A DNA stretch of 64,000 bases from Collybia mongolica (Eukaryota > Basidiomycota > Agaricomycetes > Agaricales > Clitocybaceae), in contig JAAXNY010000021.1 of assembly GCA_013420905.1 (NCBI GenBank), positions 124,001-188,000 on the forward strand, written 5' to 3'. Under the pieces are notes generated by a model, which saw only the letters and a list, made by a program, of their open reading frames with translations, searched no databases and was not told where the DNA came from. Made by a program: the position numbers and the translations under genes. Positions 32,899-42,589 of the stretch are shown in pieces; positions within the stretch are counted from its first letter, which is position 1; each line of letters begins with the position of its first letter.

Positions 32899-34116
32899 TG
32901 ATAGGGCCCGAAATTGTTTGCACTTATAAAGTCGACAAGTAAGGCTATTAGTGTCATTTCTAATAACCAAGTAAGCGGTAATAAAGGATTAGAGTCGAGC
33001 TCCAAGACAGCTAATCAGAGTGAACTAGTCTAATGGATAATACACTATCAGTACAGAGGACTATGAGTACGGTCTATTATTAGTCCTATTCACCATGCCC
33101 AGTTACAACCTCGGTGTCTTAGTTCATAAGTAACCGTTGTAGTATGATATTATTAGTCCGGGGATCATCATTAATAGGAGAAGTAATTGTAAATTCGGGA
33201 CTTGCACAACCCGATCCTAGTCAGGGGTACTTGGTGTTAACTACCGGAAGCGACGGGACACCGTGAATAACAACCGGGACAATCAGGGGGAGTAAACGAC
33301 AGTGCCGCGCTGTTTTAAATAACAAAGCGCGCGGTCGGGACTTGATAAGAGTTTAGCCCGCTCTTTCAATATTTGATAAGTAACCAGTAAACGGCATAAT
33401 TGGCACGCATGGCACGCGCGCCAAGTTGTAGAGGACGCATCAGCATTGAATACAGATCCTTGGCGCGCGGGAGCGCGGTTCCGTGTAAAATTTACAATTC
33501 CGTATGATATTTAGTTTGTACACTATAAATAGACTGTAGATGAGTAGCGCTAAGGCAAGGAATCTTGCCCCCACTTCGCGCGACTATAGAGTATACAAAT
33601 CACATTTGTTAAAACACTATTGCGTGTCCGAATTAAGGATCAGATTGCTTCAACGTGTCTTGATTGGAATTGATTGGAGAACCACAGAATTAAAGAAGCT
33701 TAGTTCACTTGGAACTTAGTACCGTATTGTCCATTGGAATTACTAGGCACTTGGCCTAAGTGCACTTGGCACTGTATTGTTTGATAAGTCGCTTGGACTT
33801 ATAGATCCGCTTGGGATCGCTAATAATTGAACGTACACTTGGTACTCAGTCTATTGGATCGAGAGATTTTATAAATATACCTAGCAGGTTTTTGAACCTG
33901 TGTTGAAGCTTTTGTCTAAATCGAACCCGTTGAGAGATCATTGGAAAGGGCTTTGGCTAGTACTATTCAAAGCTTAGTGCTTCTAAGCACTTGAACCCGA
34001 ACTCAAAACAGGCGATTCCTACTGTTCGTGTGTTGATTGTTAGGTTTGGTGTGTGTGTGTGTGAAGGATTACATTACATAGCATCAGCGCACTTATAGCC
34101 CAGGAGCCCCCTTTCA
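32899..34116 (+). repeat. gypsy 5' LTR (1218 bp)
   Basis: It begins TGATAGGGCCCGAAATTG and ends AGGAGCCCCCTTTCA. It contains about 118 bp (32950-33070) absent from the 3' LTR. A TATA-like CACTATAAATAGAC lies near 33521. Confidence 0.93.
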
Positions 34117-34140
34117 TCTGGAGCCCACCGCGAGGGTTCA
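34117..34140 (+). promoter_or_regulatory. Putative primer-binding site of the gypsy element
   Basis: Two bases after the LTR, TGGAGCCCACCGCGAGGGTTC begins with TGG and would pair with a tRNA 3' end whose T-arm contains GAACCCTCGCGG. The isoacceptor was not identified. Confidence 0.5.
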
Positions 34141-34572
34141 GAGTTTTTGAATAGTCTAAAGAGAGCGTCTTTCTTTGAAAAATATTATACCAAGACGAGT
34201 AACGTTGTCTACAAATTGAAGTAGAGCGGAGAAAGTTTAGTCAATCTGTCTCAAGAGCCACGCCCACAAGCCAGCTCGTCAAACAGACTAACTAATCAGC
34301 CACTTGCAAGACAAGTAGCTACAAAAACGCGGCAGACTAAAAATTCGCAAAACGCTGGAGTAACAGAGTCGTTACCACCTCCTAGGCGAGCGCGCACACG
34401 AGGATCTTCACAACCAGCCTTTGGATCTTCAGGACCAAGGCAAGTATTTAGAACTCCAGAGCCCTTAGGAAACATATCGACTACTAGTAAACCAGTAGCG
34501 CGCAGAAGATCGTCCGTAGTAAACCCAGTAGCAAACCCGAACTCGTTAGCTACTCAGAACCGTTCAGTAATC

Positions 34573-36084
34573 ATGACTGAACCCCCTCGTAAATATATGC
34601 CCCAACCAGGCGTCCGTGATGCACCAGTATTCAAAGGAAAAGAGCCCACGGGTTTAATCCGGTTTCTGGAGCGAATGGAGGTCCTATGGAAGGAGTGTAA
34701 CATTACAAATGATGAAGAAAAGAAGTTAATGTTAGGAAAATACGCAGACCTACAATCAGAGAATGAGTGGAGGGCATTAGACCACTATAAGACAGGCACT
34801 TGGACGGATTTCAAGACAGAGTTGATCTCTAGTTATCCGGAAGCACTCGATCAAGTAGAAGGATCAGTAGCCAAGTTAGAAGCAGTGTGTCGCGCCAACC
34901 CACGTATTGGAGTAACCGATGAGGCCGCGCTGAAAAAGCTGAAGCGTGAATTCAAAGCAGAATCTATTAAACTCTTGGGAGTTAGGCCACCTATTATCTC
35001 TAACCGAGAATTAGTTACCAAGTTCTTGGGATGTCTAGACGAAGTCTTCAGATCCCAAGTACAAGGAAGGCTAACCCTGCTAGGGAATAATCAGTCTAAT
35101 GCTACACAGGCAGGACAAGCCGTTGCTACAAACAACCGAGCAGATCCTAATACTATTGCCGAAGCCGCCGCGCTCGCGCGACGAAAAGGGGATCAGTACG
35201 ATCTGGAGGAAGTTATAGCAACTGCAATCAGCATTTCTGAAGGCGTAGCCAACATGAATATTCCAGACACAAATAGATCGTTTATAACGTCCGTAACAGC
35301 AACAGCAGCGCCCAAAATCAAAGTAGAGATGGATGAAATAAAACAACAAATAGTTAATTTGTTAGACCGTCTCCAAGTAAATGAGAAGAATACAAGGAGT
35401 GGATTCGAGGATGTAATGAAAGCGCTTCAACAAGCAACTGTTCAGAACCATGCCGCAAATAGCCCACCCCAGCAGCATCAGTATCAGAATCAGTACGGAA
35501 AGCCTAAAGAAGGACAACCGCAAAGACCGAATGCGTATAAATGTCACTACTGTTTTACACCCGGACACTTCATAATGGCCTGTCCCAAGAAACAGAAACA
35601 TTTTGAGGAAGGGAAAATAAAAACCAACGCAAATGGAGGAGTATGCTTACCAGACGGATCATATATCCCAAGAGAACCAGAAACGGTATCATTGAAAGAT
35701 AAAGTGGAACACTTCCATTCAAAGAAGGTAGCGGCCCTTTATTACGGAGATGTCACGGAAGGACCCGCTCCAGGAGTATTGTCCGTTATGCAGTCACATA
35801 ATGCAGTAGACAATAGTAACGACATTGGAACCTTGAAAGCCATAATGGCACAAATGGCACAATTTCAAGCGCAACAAATGTTAGGACAACAGAGCGCGCA
35901 AACTGCGTTGCCAGTACCGCCTCAGATGCAGAAACAGGAATATATAAATAATAACTATAATCCTACGGCAAAGAGCGCGCCGAATCCTGACATAGTAGCC
36001 TTACAAGCACAAATGAGTACTTTATTAGGGCAGGTAGCAGAACTCAATAACCAAAACAAGGTTAAAGAGTCGGGTTTCAATTAG
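34573..36084 (+). CDS. gypsy Gag
   Basis: This 503-residue Gag starts at ATG 34573 (MTEPPRKYMPQPGVRDAPVF). The capsid-like part has FLERMEVLWKECNITNDEEK and WRALDHYKTGTWTDFKTELI, typical of fungal gypsy Gag. A CCHC knuckle, CHYCFTPGHFIMACP, lies near residue 325, and glutamine-rich segments follow. The same frame is open upstream to about 34220 without an ATG, so a longer N terminus from a non-AUG start is possible. It ends at TAG 36082-36084, just after a GGGTTTC heptamer in -1 frameshift phase. Confidence 0.88.
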   Translation: MTEPPRKYMPQPGVRDAPVFKGKEPTGLIRFLERMEVLWKECNITNDEEKKLMLGKYADLQSENEWRALDHYKTGTWTDFKTELISSYPEALDQVEGSVAKLEAVCRANPRIGVTDEAALKKLKREFKAESIKLLGVRPPIISNRELVTKFLGCLDEVFRSQVQGRLTLLGNNQSNATQAGQAVATNNRADPNTIAEAAALARRKGDQYDLEEVIATAISISEGVANMNIPDTNRSFITSVTATAAPKIKVEMDEIKQQIVNLLDRLQVNEKNTRSGFEDVMKALQQATVQNHAANSPPQQHQYQNQYGKPKEGQPQRPNAYKCHYCFTPGHFIMACPKKQKHFEEGKIKTNANGGVCLPDGSYIPREPETVSLKDKVEHFHSKKVAALYYGDVTEGPAPGVLSVMQSHNAVDNSNDIGTLKAIMAQMAQFQAQQMLGQQSAQTALPVPPQMQKQEYINNNYNPTAKSAPNPDIVALQAQMSTLLGQVAELNNQNKVKESGFN

Positions 36085-37304
36085 GTCCGATGAAGGAGGC
36101 TAAGGAACACGCTAGACCTACGACTAGGTCGCGTTCCAAGAGACAGCCAGAGGACCGAAATAAAAACAGAAATAGTCGTCAAGAAAGTAACGATTCGGAG
36201 AGTAGTCGGGATAGTAGCGAAGAGGAGTTGGTAGCGCCGGTAGCGCCGTCTCCAAGGAAAAAGAAAGTAAATTTTGTTGAACCATCAGTAAAGTCTCCAG
36301 TACGAAAAGAATTACCCTACATCGATGTGCCTGTGGTACCCTACATACCCCGGAGAACGGAACGCAACCCTGAACCAGTTGATCTGCTACCTAATTTTAA
36401 CACTAAGCGCGGTCCGACTTATGAAACTAAGTCCCCGATAGAAGTAAAATTAAAAGGTGGTGATATAATTGCTAAAGTGTTAGACAACCCTATCACATTG
36501 ACCACGGGAGAGTTAATGGGCTCGTCAAAAACCATTAGAGATGGGATAAAGAATATTGTAACTGCCAGACGTAAGTCCCTCACCCAAAGGGACGCTAACT
36601 TGCAAATAAACGGAATAGATGAGGAAGACGTCTTACCCTTTGGAGGGGACTGGGAACTTGATGATAACTACTTACGGCATGACGCACTACCAGTAGAGTC
36701 AATCCCATTCCAGTCTTTCTTCATCTCGGAGTATGACCGCGGCGGAATACCTAAGGGATCTATAATATGCGGAGACCCAGTCCTACAGTATTTAGAATCT
36801 TTACCAGCTGGGGAAGAGCCCAAACAGTTGTATGTAGCAAAAGAATCGGCCTCTTTGCGCGCAGTATATCCAGTAATAAATGGGGTAGGAACGGAGGAAT
36901 CTTTATTAGATGGGGGATCCCAAATAGTATCAATGGCTAAACAAACGGCTTTAGACTTAGATATTTCATGGGATCCGGACGTTGTCATACACATGCAGAG
37001 TGCTAATAAACAAGTTGAGAAAACAGCGGGATTAGCGCGCAATGTTCCTTTCTTGTTTAATGACATGGCCATCTACCTCCAAGTACATATCATAAATTCA
37101 CCCGCATACAAAGTATTGCTCGGGAGACCGTTTGATACACTCACGGAAAGTCAGATCAAAAATGCTCGGGACGGGGGACAAGTAGTCACTATCACGGACC
37201 CTAACATGGGACGAAGGTGTACTATCCCTACCCATGCAAAGGGATCACCGCCTAAGCTGTTGAAAAGACAACCGGAGCAGGATTTTCGGCCTTCGATGAA
37301 TTAA
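36066..37304 (+). CDS. gypsy protease region
   Basis: The frame is -1 relative to gag. An ATG at 36090 exists, but the frame is open from 36066, consistent with entry by frameshift. A serine/charged linker precedes a retropepsin-like segment: VYPVINGVGTEESLLDGGSQ with DGGS in the D-S/T-G position, followed by FNDMAIYLQVHIINSPAYKV and LLGRPF. The protease would cleave the polyprotein. It stops at TAA 37302-37304, where the pol frame (again -1) is already open. Confidence 0.75.
   Translation, partial: RVGFQLGPMKEAKEHARPTTRSRSKRQPEDRNKNRNSRQESNDSESSRDSSEEELVAPVAPSPRKKKVNFVEPSVKSPVRKELPYIDVPVVPYIPRRTERNPEPVDLLPNFNTKRGPTYETKSPIEVKLKGGDIIAKVLDNPITLTTGELMGSSKTIRDGIKNIVTARRKSLTQRDANLQINGIDEEDVLPFGGDWELDDNYLRHDALPVESIPFQSFFISEYDRGGIPKGSIICGDPVLQYLESLPAGEEPKQLYVAKESASLRAVYPVINGVGTEESLLDGGSQIVSMAKQTALDLDISWDPDVVIHMQSANKQVEKTAGLARNVPFLFNDMAIYLQVHIINSPAYKVLLGRPFDTLTESQIKNARDGGQVVTITDPNMGRRCTIPTHAKGSPPKLLKRQPEQDFRPSMN
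36072..36078 (+). promoter_or_regulatory. Candidate -1 frameshift site, gag to pro (GGGTTTC)
   Basis: In the gag frame the codons read TCG GGT TTC AAT TAG, so G GGT TTC fits the X XXY YYZ rule exactly. Slipping back one base enters the protease frame, which is open from 36066. A bulged stem-loop (GGAAC...GTTCC with inner GACCTA/TAGGTC) lies at 36104-36137, farther downstream than the usual 5-9 bases. Confidence 0.5.
37280..37286 (+). promoter_or_regulatory. Candidate -1 frameshift site, pro to pol (GGATTTT)
   Basis: The pro-frame codons read CAG GAT TTT CGG; the heptamer G GAT TTT is in -1 phase and leads into the pol frame (FSAFDELIQSDQ). GGAUUUU is a documented -1 site in red clover necrotic mosaic virus. 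A simple one-base deletion is the alternative. Confidence 0.4.
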
Positions 37305-40300
37305 TCCAAAGTGATCAAGGAGAGCTAGCCGTAGAAATTGCTGAAGATGAGAACGGAAACTTTATTATAACGGGTTATAGACACCCTACTGATAAACGGA
37401 ATTTTGGTCACAAAGAACTTAGAGATGTCTTTTTGTCTAGAAGTGATGTGAACATGAATAGTACAGTACCTGAACGTGAATTACTAGCCACGTACTTGGC
37501 TTCCGTAGATGAGCGCGATGGACCAGTAATAAACTACGAGCAGAACAGCAGCGACCCAGCAAGTACACCCACTAGACCTATGACATACGCTCAAGAACAA
37601 CCCATGATCGATAAAGCTTTAAGTAAATTAAAGCAGTGGCAAATTGGCACCAACGAGCGCGGTCTTGGAACTGCAACAAGTGAAAAGTGTAATATTGAGC
37701 CCATGGATCAGCTAGTAGGAAAGAAGTATAAACCAGTACATTTGAAAACAAAACCAACACTGGCGGACCTGCCTGATAAATTTAGAATTATCAGAGATAT
37801 AAAGGGTGACCCTTTAGCGGCCCTAGTAGTTCTAACGCCTAACCCACCTCTGTTTAAACCAACTGGAAGGTATACTGAGGAAAGGCGCGTGGAATTCCAA
37901 AGAGTACACGAAGAAGAGAGCTTCTTAAAACCTAAAGAGATGGACATAATCCACGACTTTATGTGCAAACATAATGATGGTTTTGCTTGAAATGATAGTG
38001 AGCGTGGTAGCTTTAAGAAGGAATATTTTCCTCCCGTCGAAATACCAGTAGTCCCACATACGCCGTGGACAGAAAGGAACATTAGAATCCCACCAGGGAT
38101 CTATGAAGATGTTTGTAAAATCATCAAAACTAAAATTGATGCAGGAGTCTATGAGAGATCCAATTCATCATATAGGTCTAGATGGTTTACCGTATTAAAG
38201 AAAGGCCCAGGAAAGAAGCTTAGAATTGTACATAGTCTAGAACCGCTGAATGCAGTCACAATAGCGCACTCGGGTTTACCACCCGCTACCGAAGAACTAG
38301 CAGAACACTTCGCAGGGCGCGCTTGTGGAGGAATGATGGATCTATATGTAGGATACAATGAGAGGCCTTTAGCAGAAACCTCGCGCGATCTAACCACGTT
38401 CCAAACACTGTTTGGCACGCTGAGACTAGTAACACTTCCTATGGGATGGACAAATTCAGTTCCAATATTTCATGATGATGTCACATACATCCTACAGGAT
38501 GAGGTACCACATGTCACAATACCCTACATTGATGATGTACCCGTGCGCGGTCCAGCAACGTGCTATGAACTGCCGGACAGAACAGAAGAAGAGCTACCTG
38601 GTGCTCCAGGTGTTAGGCGCTTCTTCTGGGAACATATGCAAAATGTAAACCGCGTTGTACAGAGAATGAAGTATTCCGGAGGAACGTTTTCAGGATATAA
38701 GTCTATGTTATGCGCAAGTGAAATTCTAGTGGTAGGACATAGATGTACCTATGAAGGACAAAAACCTACTACAGATAGAATCGGTGTAGTTGAAAGATGG
38801 GGACCATGCAAAGATGTCAGTGAAGTACGCGCTTACATGGGAACTATTGGTGTATGCAGGAATTTCATTAAAGACTTCGCCCGTATAGGCCAACCAATTC
38901 AAAAGTTAACTAGAAGTAGTGAACCTTGGATATGGGGGCCTGAGCAAGAAGAAGCGCAGCAGCTATTGTTAGACACACTCAAAAATAGCCCTGCGCTCCG
39001 TCCAATTAATTACACCTGGAATACACCAGTGGTATTGTCAGTAGATACATCATGGAAAGCCGTAGGCTACTATATCTATCAGGAAGACCCTGATATACCT
39101 GGAAGAAAGCACTATGCTAGATTTGACTCGATAACTCTGAATGAGCGCGAAGCGCGCTTCTCACAACCCAAACGAGAGCTATTCGGATTAATGAGAGTTC
39201 TAATGGCATGTTATTATTGGTTTATTGGAGTACGAAATTTGGTAGTGGAAACGGATGCAAAGTACATTAAGGGGATGTTATCAAACCCAAGTCTAGGACC
39301 TAATGCAACGGTAAATAGGTGGATTGATAGGATACTTATGTTCCACTTTACTCTGGTTCATAAAGCTGGTAAAGGCTTTGGCCCAGATGGTCTGTCAAGA
39401 CGAGACGCGCGGCTAGGGGATCCTGTCTACCCGGACCCAGACGATGGTTACGACGAACCCTCAGGTCTTTTAAGGTTTATCAACCCAACAGAAGGATTGG
39501 ATGACCCTTTGGAGCTGTCAGATTTTAAAGAGGAGATCAACACGCGCGGCGGATATTTATTCCAACTTGCGAAGGAAATCTCTGATTCTGAAGTTGAAGT
39601 AAACAATGCCTGGGCTGGTGAAGCAGCATTTATTGGAGAAGTAAAACAGCACTTAGGTTTAGGACGGTTCGGTATTCAAAGAGAAGCTTATCTAAAGCAA
39701 CTTGTAAATACTACTGTCATACCTGATGAAAAGTTTAAATATGACCCTAATGTAAGGGAAGTATATGACGAGTCTAAACGAACACCTACGGCGCAGGAAC
39801 AGGATAAAAACCTACCTTTAATAAAAGAGTGGTTAAAAAGACCACAAAAGAGACCAAAAGGAATGACAGATCGCGCCTACCTAAAGTTTGCAAGGCAGGC
39901 GTCTAATTTCTTTTTGGATCCAGAAGGCAGGATGTATAGGAAAAATATCGATAGCGCGCACCAGCTTGTTGTTGATAAAAATCACCGGACATATATGATG
40001 AGGGCGTCTCACGATTCTGTTGGACATAGGGGTTTCTATGCAACAAAATCCTTAATAGATAAAAGATTTTGGTGGCCAGAAATGGAACGCGATGTATCAT
40101 GGTATGTGAAGTCATGTCACATCTGTCAGACAAGGCTCTTAACTTTGTTGAGAATCCCTCCTGTCATAACCCACACGCCATCTATATTCCAAGTATTGCA
40201 TGCGGACACCATGTATATGAGCCCATTGTCTAATGGTTATAAATACATTGTCCAAGGAAGATGTGCGCTGTCTTCCTGGATGGAAGGCGCGCCCCTCAAA

Positions 40301-41299
40301 TCTGAGGATGGCAAGACCTTGGGAAGGTGGCTGTTCGAAGAAGTAATTTGTAGATGGGGTTCCCTAACAGAAATTGTAACAGATAATGGTCCTGCCTTTG
40401 TTGCAGCCAAAGCGTGGCTGGAATCCAAGTATGGTATTACAGGAATAAGTATATCACCATACAATTCCAAAGGAAATGGGATCGCCGAGCGCGCACATTG
40501 GGATGTGTGTCAAGCTGTCTTCAAAGCTACAGGTGGTGATGTAAAGAAGTGGTACTACTTCTTCCACCATGTAATGTGGGCTGACAGAATTACTATACGG
40601 AAAGGGACGGGTTGCTCCCCCTATTTTATGATTACGGGCGCGCACCCAACCTTACTGTTAGATATTATTGAAGCCACTTGGTTAGTAAAGTTACCAGGAA
40701 AAATATTGACTACAGAGGAACTCATTGGGTTTAGAGCGCAGGCTCTAGCTAAGCACGTCCAGCATGTGGCCGATATGAGGAAACGTATCAATATAGAAAA
40801 ACAAAGGAGACTATTACAGTATGAGAAGGATCACAGCGCAACCATCAGAGACTATGATTTCAAACCAGGAAGTTTAGTCCTAGTTAGACATACCGAGGTC
40901 GAAAGTTCGCTCGATAAAAAGCTGAAGCCACGGTACCTGGGACCAATGATAGTCCTGAGACAAAACCGCGGGGGAGCCTATATTGTTTGCGAAATGGATG
41001 GATCGGTGTGGCAACATAAAGTGGGGGCGTTTAGGGTTATTCCCTATTTTGCTAGGAGTACAATTGAACTGCCGGATAATCTGCAAGATCTAATAGACAT
41101 CTCTAGCGAAACACTAAATGCTTTAGTGGAATCAAAAGATCCCGCTAATAGGCAAGTTTACAAGGAGCGTGACTATACTTTTGACAGAGTCCAATTGGAT
41201 CAGTTCGATTCAGAGTCAAGCTCTAGTGAGAACACTGAGGAAGGGATAGCGCCAGCGCTACCACAAACTACTATGTCACACCGGAAGTTGCATAGGTGA
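37287..41299 (+). pseudogene. gypsy Pol: reverse transcriptase, RNase H, integrase (one TGA stop)
   Basis: One frame runs to the TGA at 41297-41299 except for a TGA at 37988-37990, where relatives have Trp (FAW). Domains: RT with SRWFTVLKKGPGKKLRIVHS, FGTLRLVTLPMGWTNSVPIF and the catalytic PYIDDVPV; RNase H with VVLSVDTSWKAVGYYIY, AKRELFGL-like SQPKRELFGLMRVL and VVETDAKYIKGML; integrase zinc motif HDSVGHRG...CHICQ; and a core with D in HADTMYM, D in VTDNGPAF and E in NGIAERAH. A C-terminal basic/acidic tail follows. A single mutation separates it from an open pol. Confidence 0.88.
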
Positions 41300-41445
41300 T
41301 AAATCAGTAGGGACACAGAAGCAGTAAAGACAGTATAAGCAACGAAGCTAAGTAGTAAGGACAGTGTTAAGCCGAGTAAAGACAGTAATACAAAGGAGCG
41401 TGGGGAGGGACACCATAACTAAGGAGGAAGTTAATTGGACTGCCC

Positions 41446-41900
41446 TCAAGCAGATATGAAGTCATCTTCAACCTCGGGCAAGGGCACGTCAGCCGGAGCT
41501 ACCTCCTCTTTATCAGTGCGGACCTTTTCACGGTGACGGTGAATAACGGGAGTAAGAGTCACAATGTTATGGTAAATAGGCTCTTGAAGTAACTCGGGGT
41601 ATACATGTTGTAGTCCCTGGAATGCCTTACGGACGCCAAAGATAACATTCTGCCAGGACCGCTCCGTCAAAACCAATTTGGACTCAGTCAGGAGTAGCTG
41701 TAAATTGTAAAAGTTGGTTACAAAAATGGCGTTTTAAAAAGTTTAATTGGTAAAAAGTGTACCGTGGTTTTGCCCAACTTCCGGACGCTGACCCTTTGTT
41801 CAACAAGGGTGTCCATCGATAAACGAGCTTGAAAGGTGTGCCACTGAGCTTGGACCATCTTGAAGTTCTCGATGTCTTGATAGTTGGGGGGGCTAGTCAT
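41446..41900 (-). CDS. Antisense accessory gene B of the gypsy element (small helical protein)
   Basis: Two exons, 41900-41763 and 41697-41446, join through a 65-bp GT-AG intron to give about 129 residues. The start MTSPPNYQDIENFKMVQAQW follows a TATAAAAA at 42006-41999 by about 100 bp, and an upstream ATG at 41987 would lie too close to the TATA box. The product is mostly helical with an acidic C terminus (PADVPLPEVEDDFISA). I do not recognise the family. It lies wholly between pol and the 3' LTR on the strand opposite to gag-pol. No disabling change is visible. Confidence 0.65.
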
Positions 41901-41998
41901 AATGATGCAGAGGAAATTGGTTTTTTGAACCAGAACGTTGTAAAGAGAGTATGATAGAGTCGGGCGATGTCTTGGGACGAAAAGCACAGCCAGTGCCC

Positions 41999-42006
41999 TT
42001 TTTATA
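41999..42006 (-). promoter_or_regulatory. TATA box of antisense gene B
   Basis: On the minus strand, TATAAAAAGGGCAC precedes the ATG at 41900 by about 100 bp, a normal fungal promoter geometry. The following region is pyrimidine-rich. Confidence 0.6.
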
Positions 42007-42589
42007 CCTCTACGACTAGAGAAGCGCTACCCAGTCTCTCATTCGTTGCGCGCGTTCTATCCCCAGAAAAATCTATACATTTCAACTGAACAGGTCCGAG
42101 ACGCGTGCCTAATTGAAATGCTGGGCCCAATTGAAAAAGGAGCTCCGTAAAAATTCATGTGGAGCGCGGCAGTGTCCGCATGACAACTGGGACAGTTGTT
42201 GTCAGTGTTGAGGGGGAGATGGGTATAAGCAAAATCGATTTGGAAAAACCTACCAAGGTTACAAGGATTGAAATAGATTGTCTATAAAAAGTCAGTGATC
42301 GCGCCACGGTTTCAATGATCGAGAGAATTGCACCAGAATTAAACTGTACTATTTATAACTTAAGTAGCCGGTGCAAGGGCGGAAGCTTTCTTATGAAGAC
42401 AATAGAACAACGGTTAAACCAATTGTATTGTTTATAGTCCAGGGGACTGTATGTAAAAACATGTGTTGGACTTCAATTAATAAAATTGAAGCCCAACGAA
42501 AGGCGGGGGAATAAATTGTATGTAAGGGCACTAGGGCCCGGGAAAACACAGATAGATAAAAAATGTAGATGGGGGGGGGCGCGGCGCGG

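Noticed and set aside
33000..34100. Possible small gene or CRISPR-like repeats within the gypsy LTR (reiterated CACTTGG, TTGGA units)
   Set aside because: The short direct repeats are irregular, shared by both LTRs and without spacers of constant length; they are LTR promoter-region repeats.
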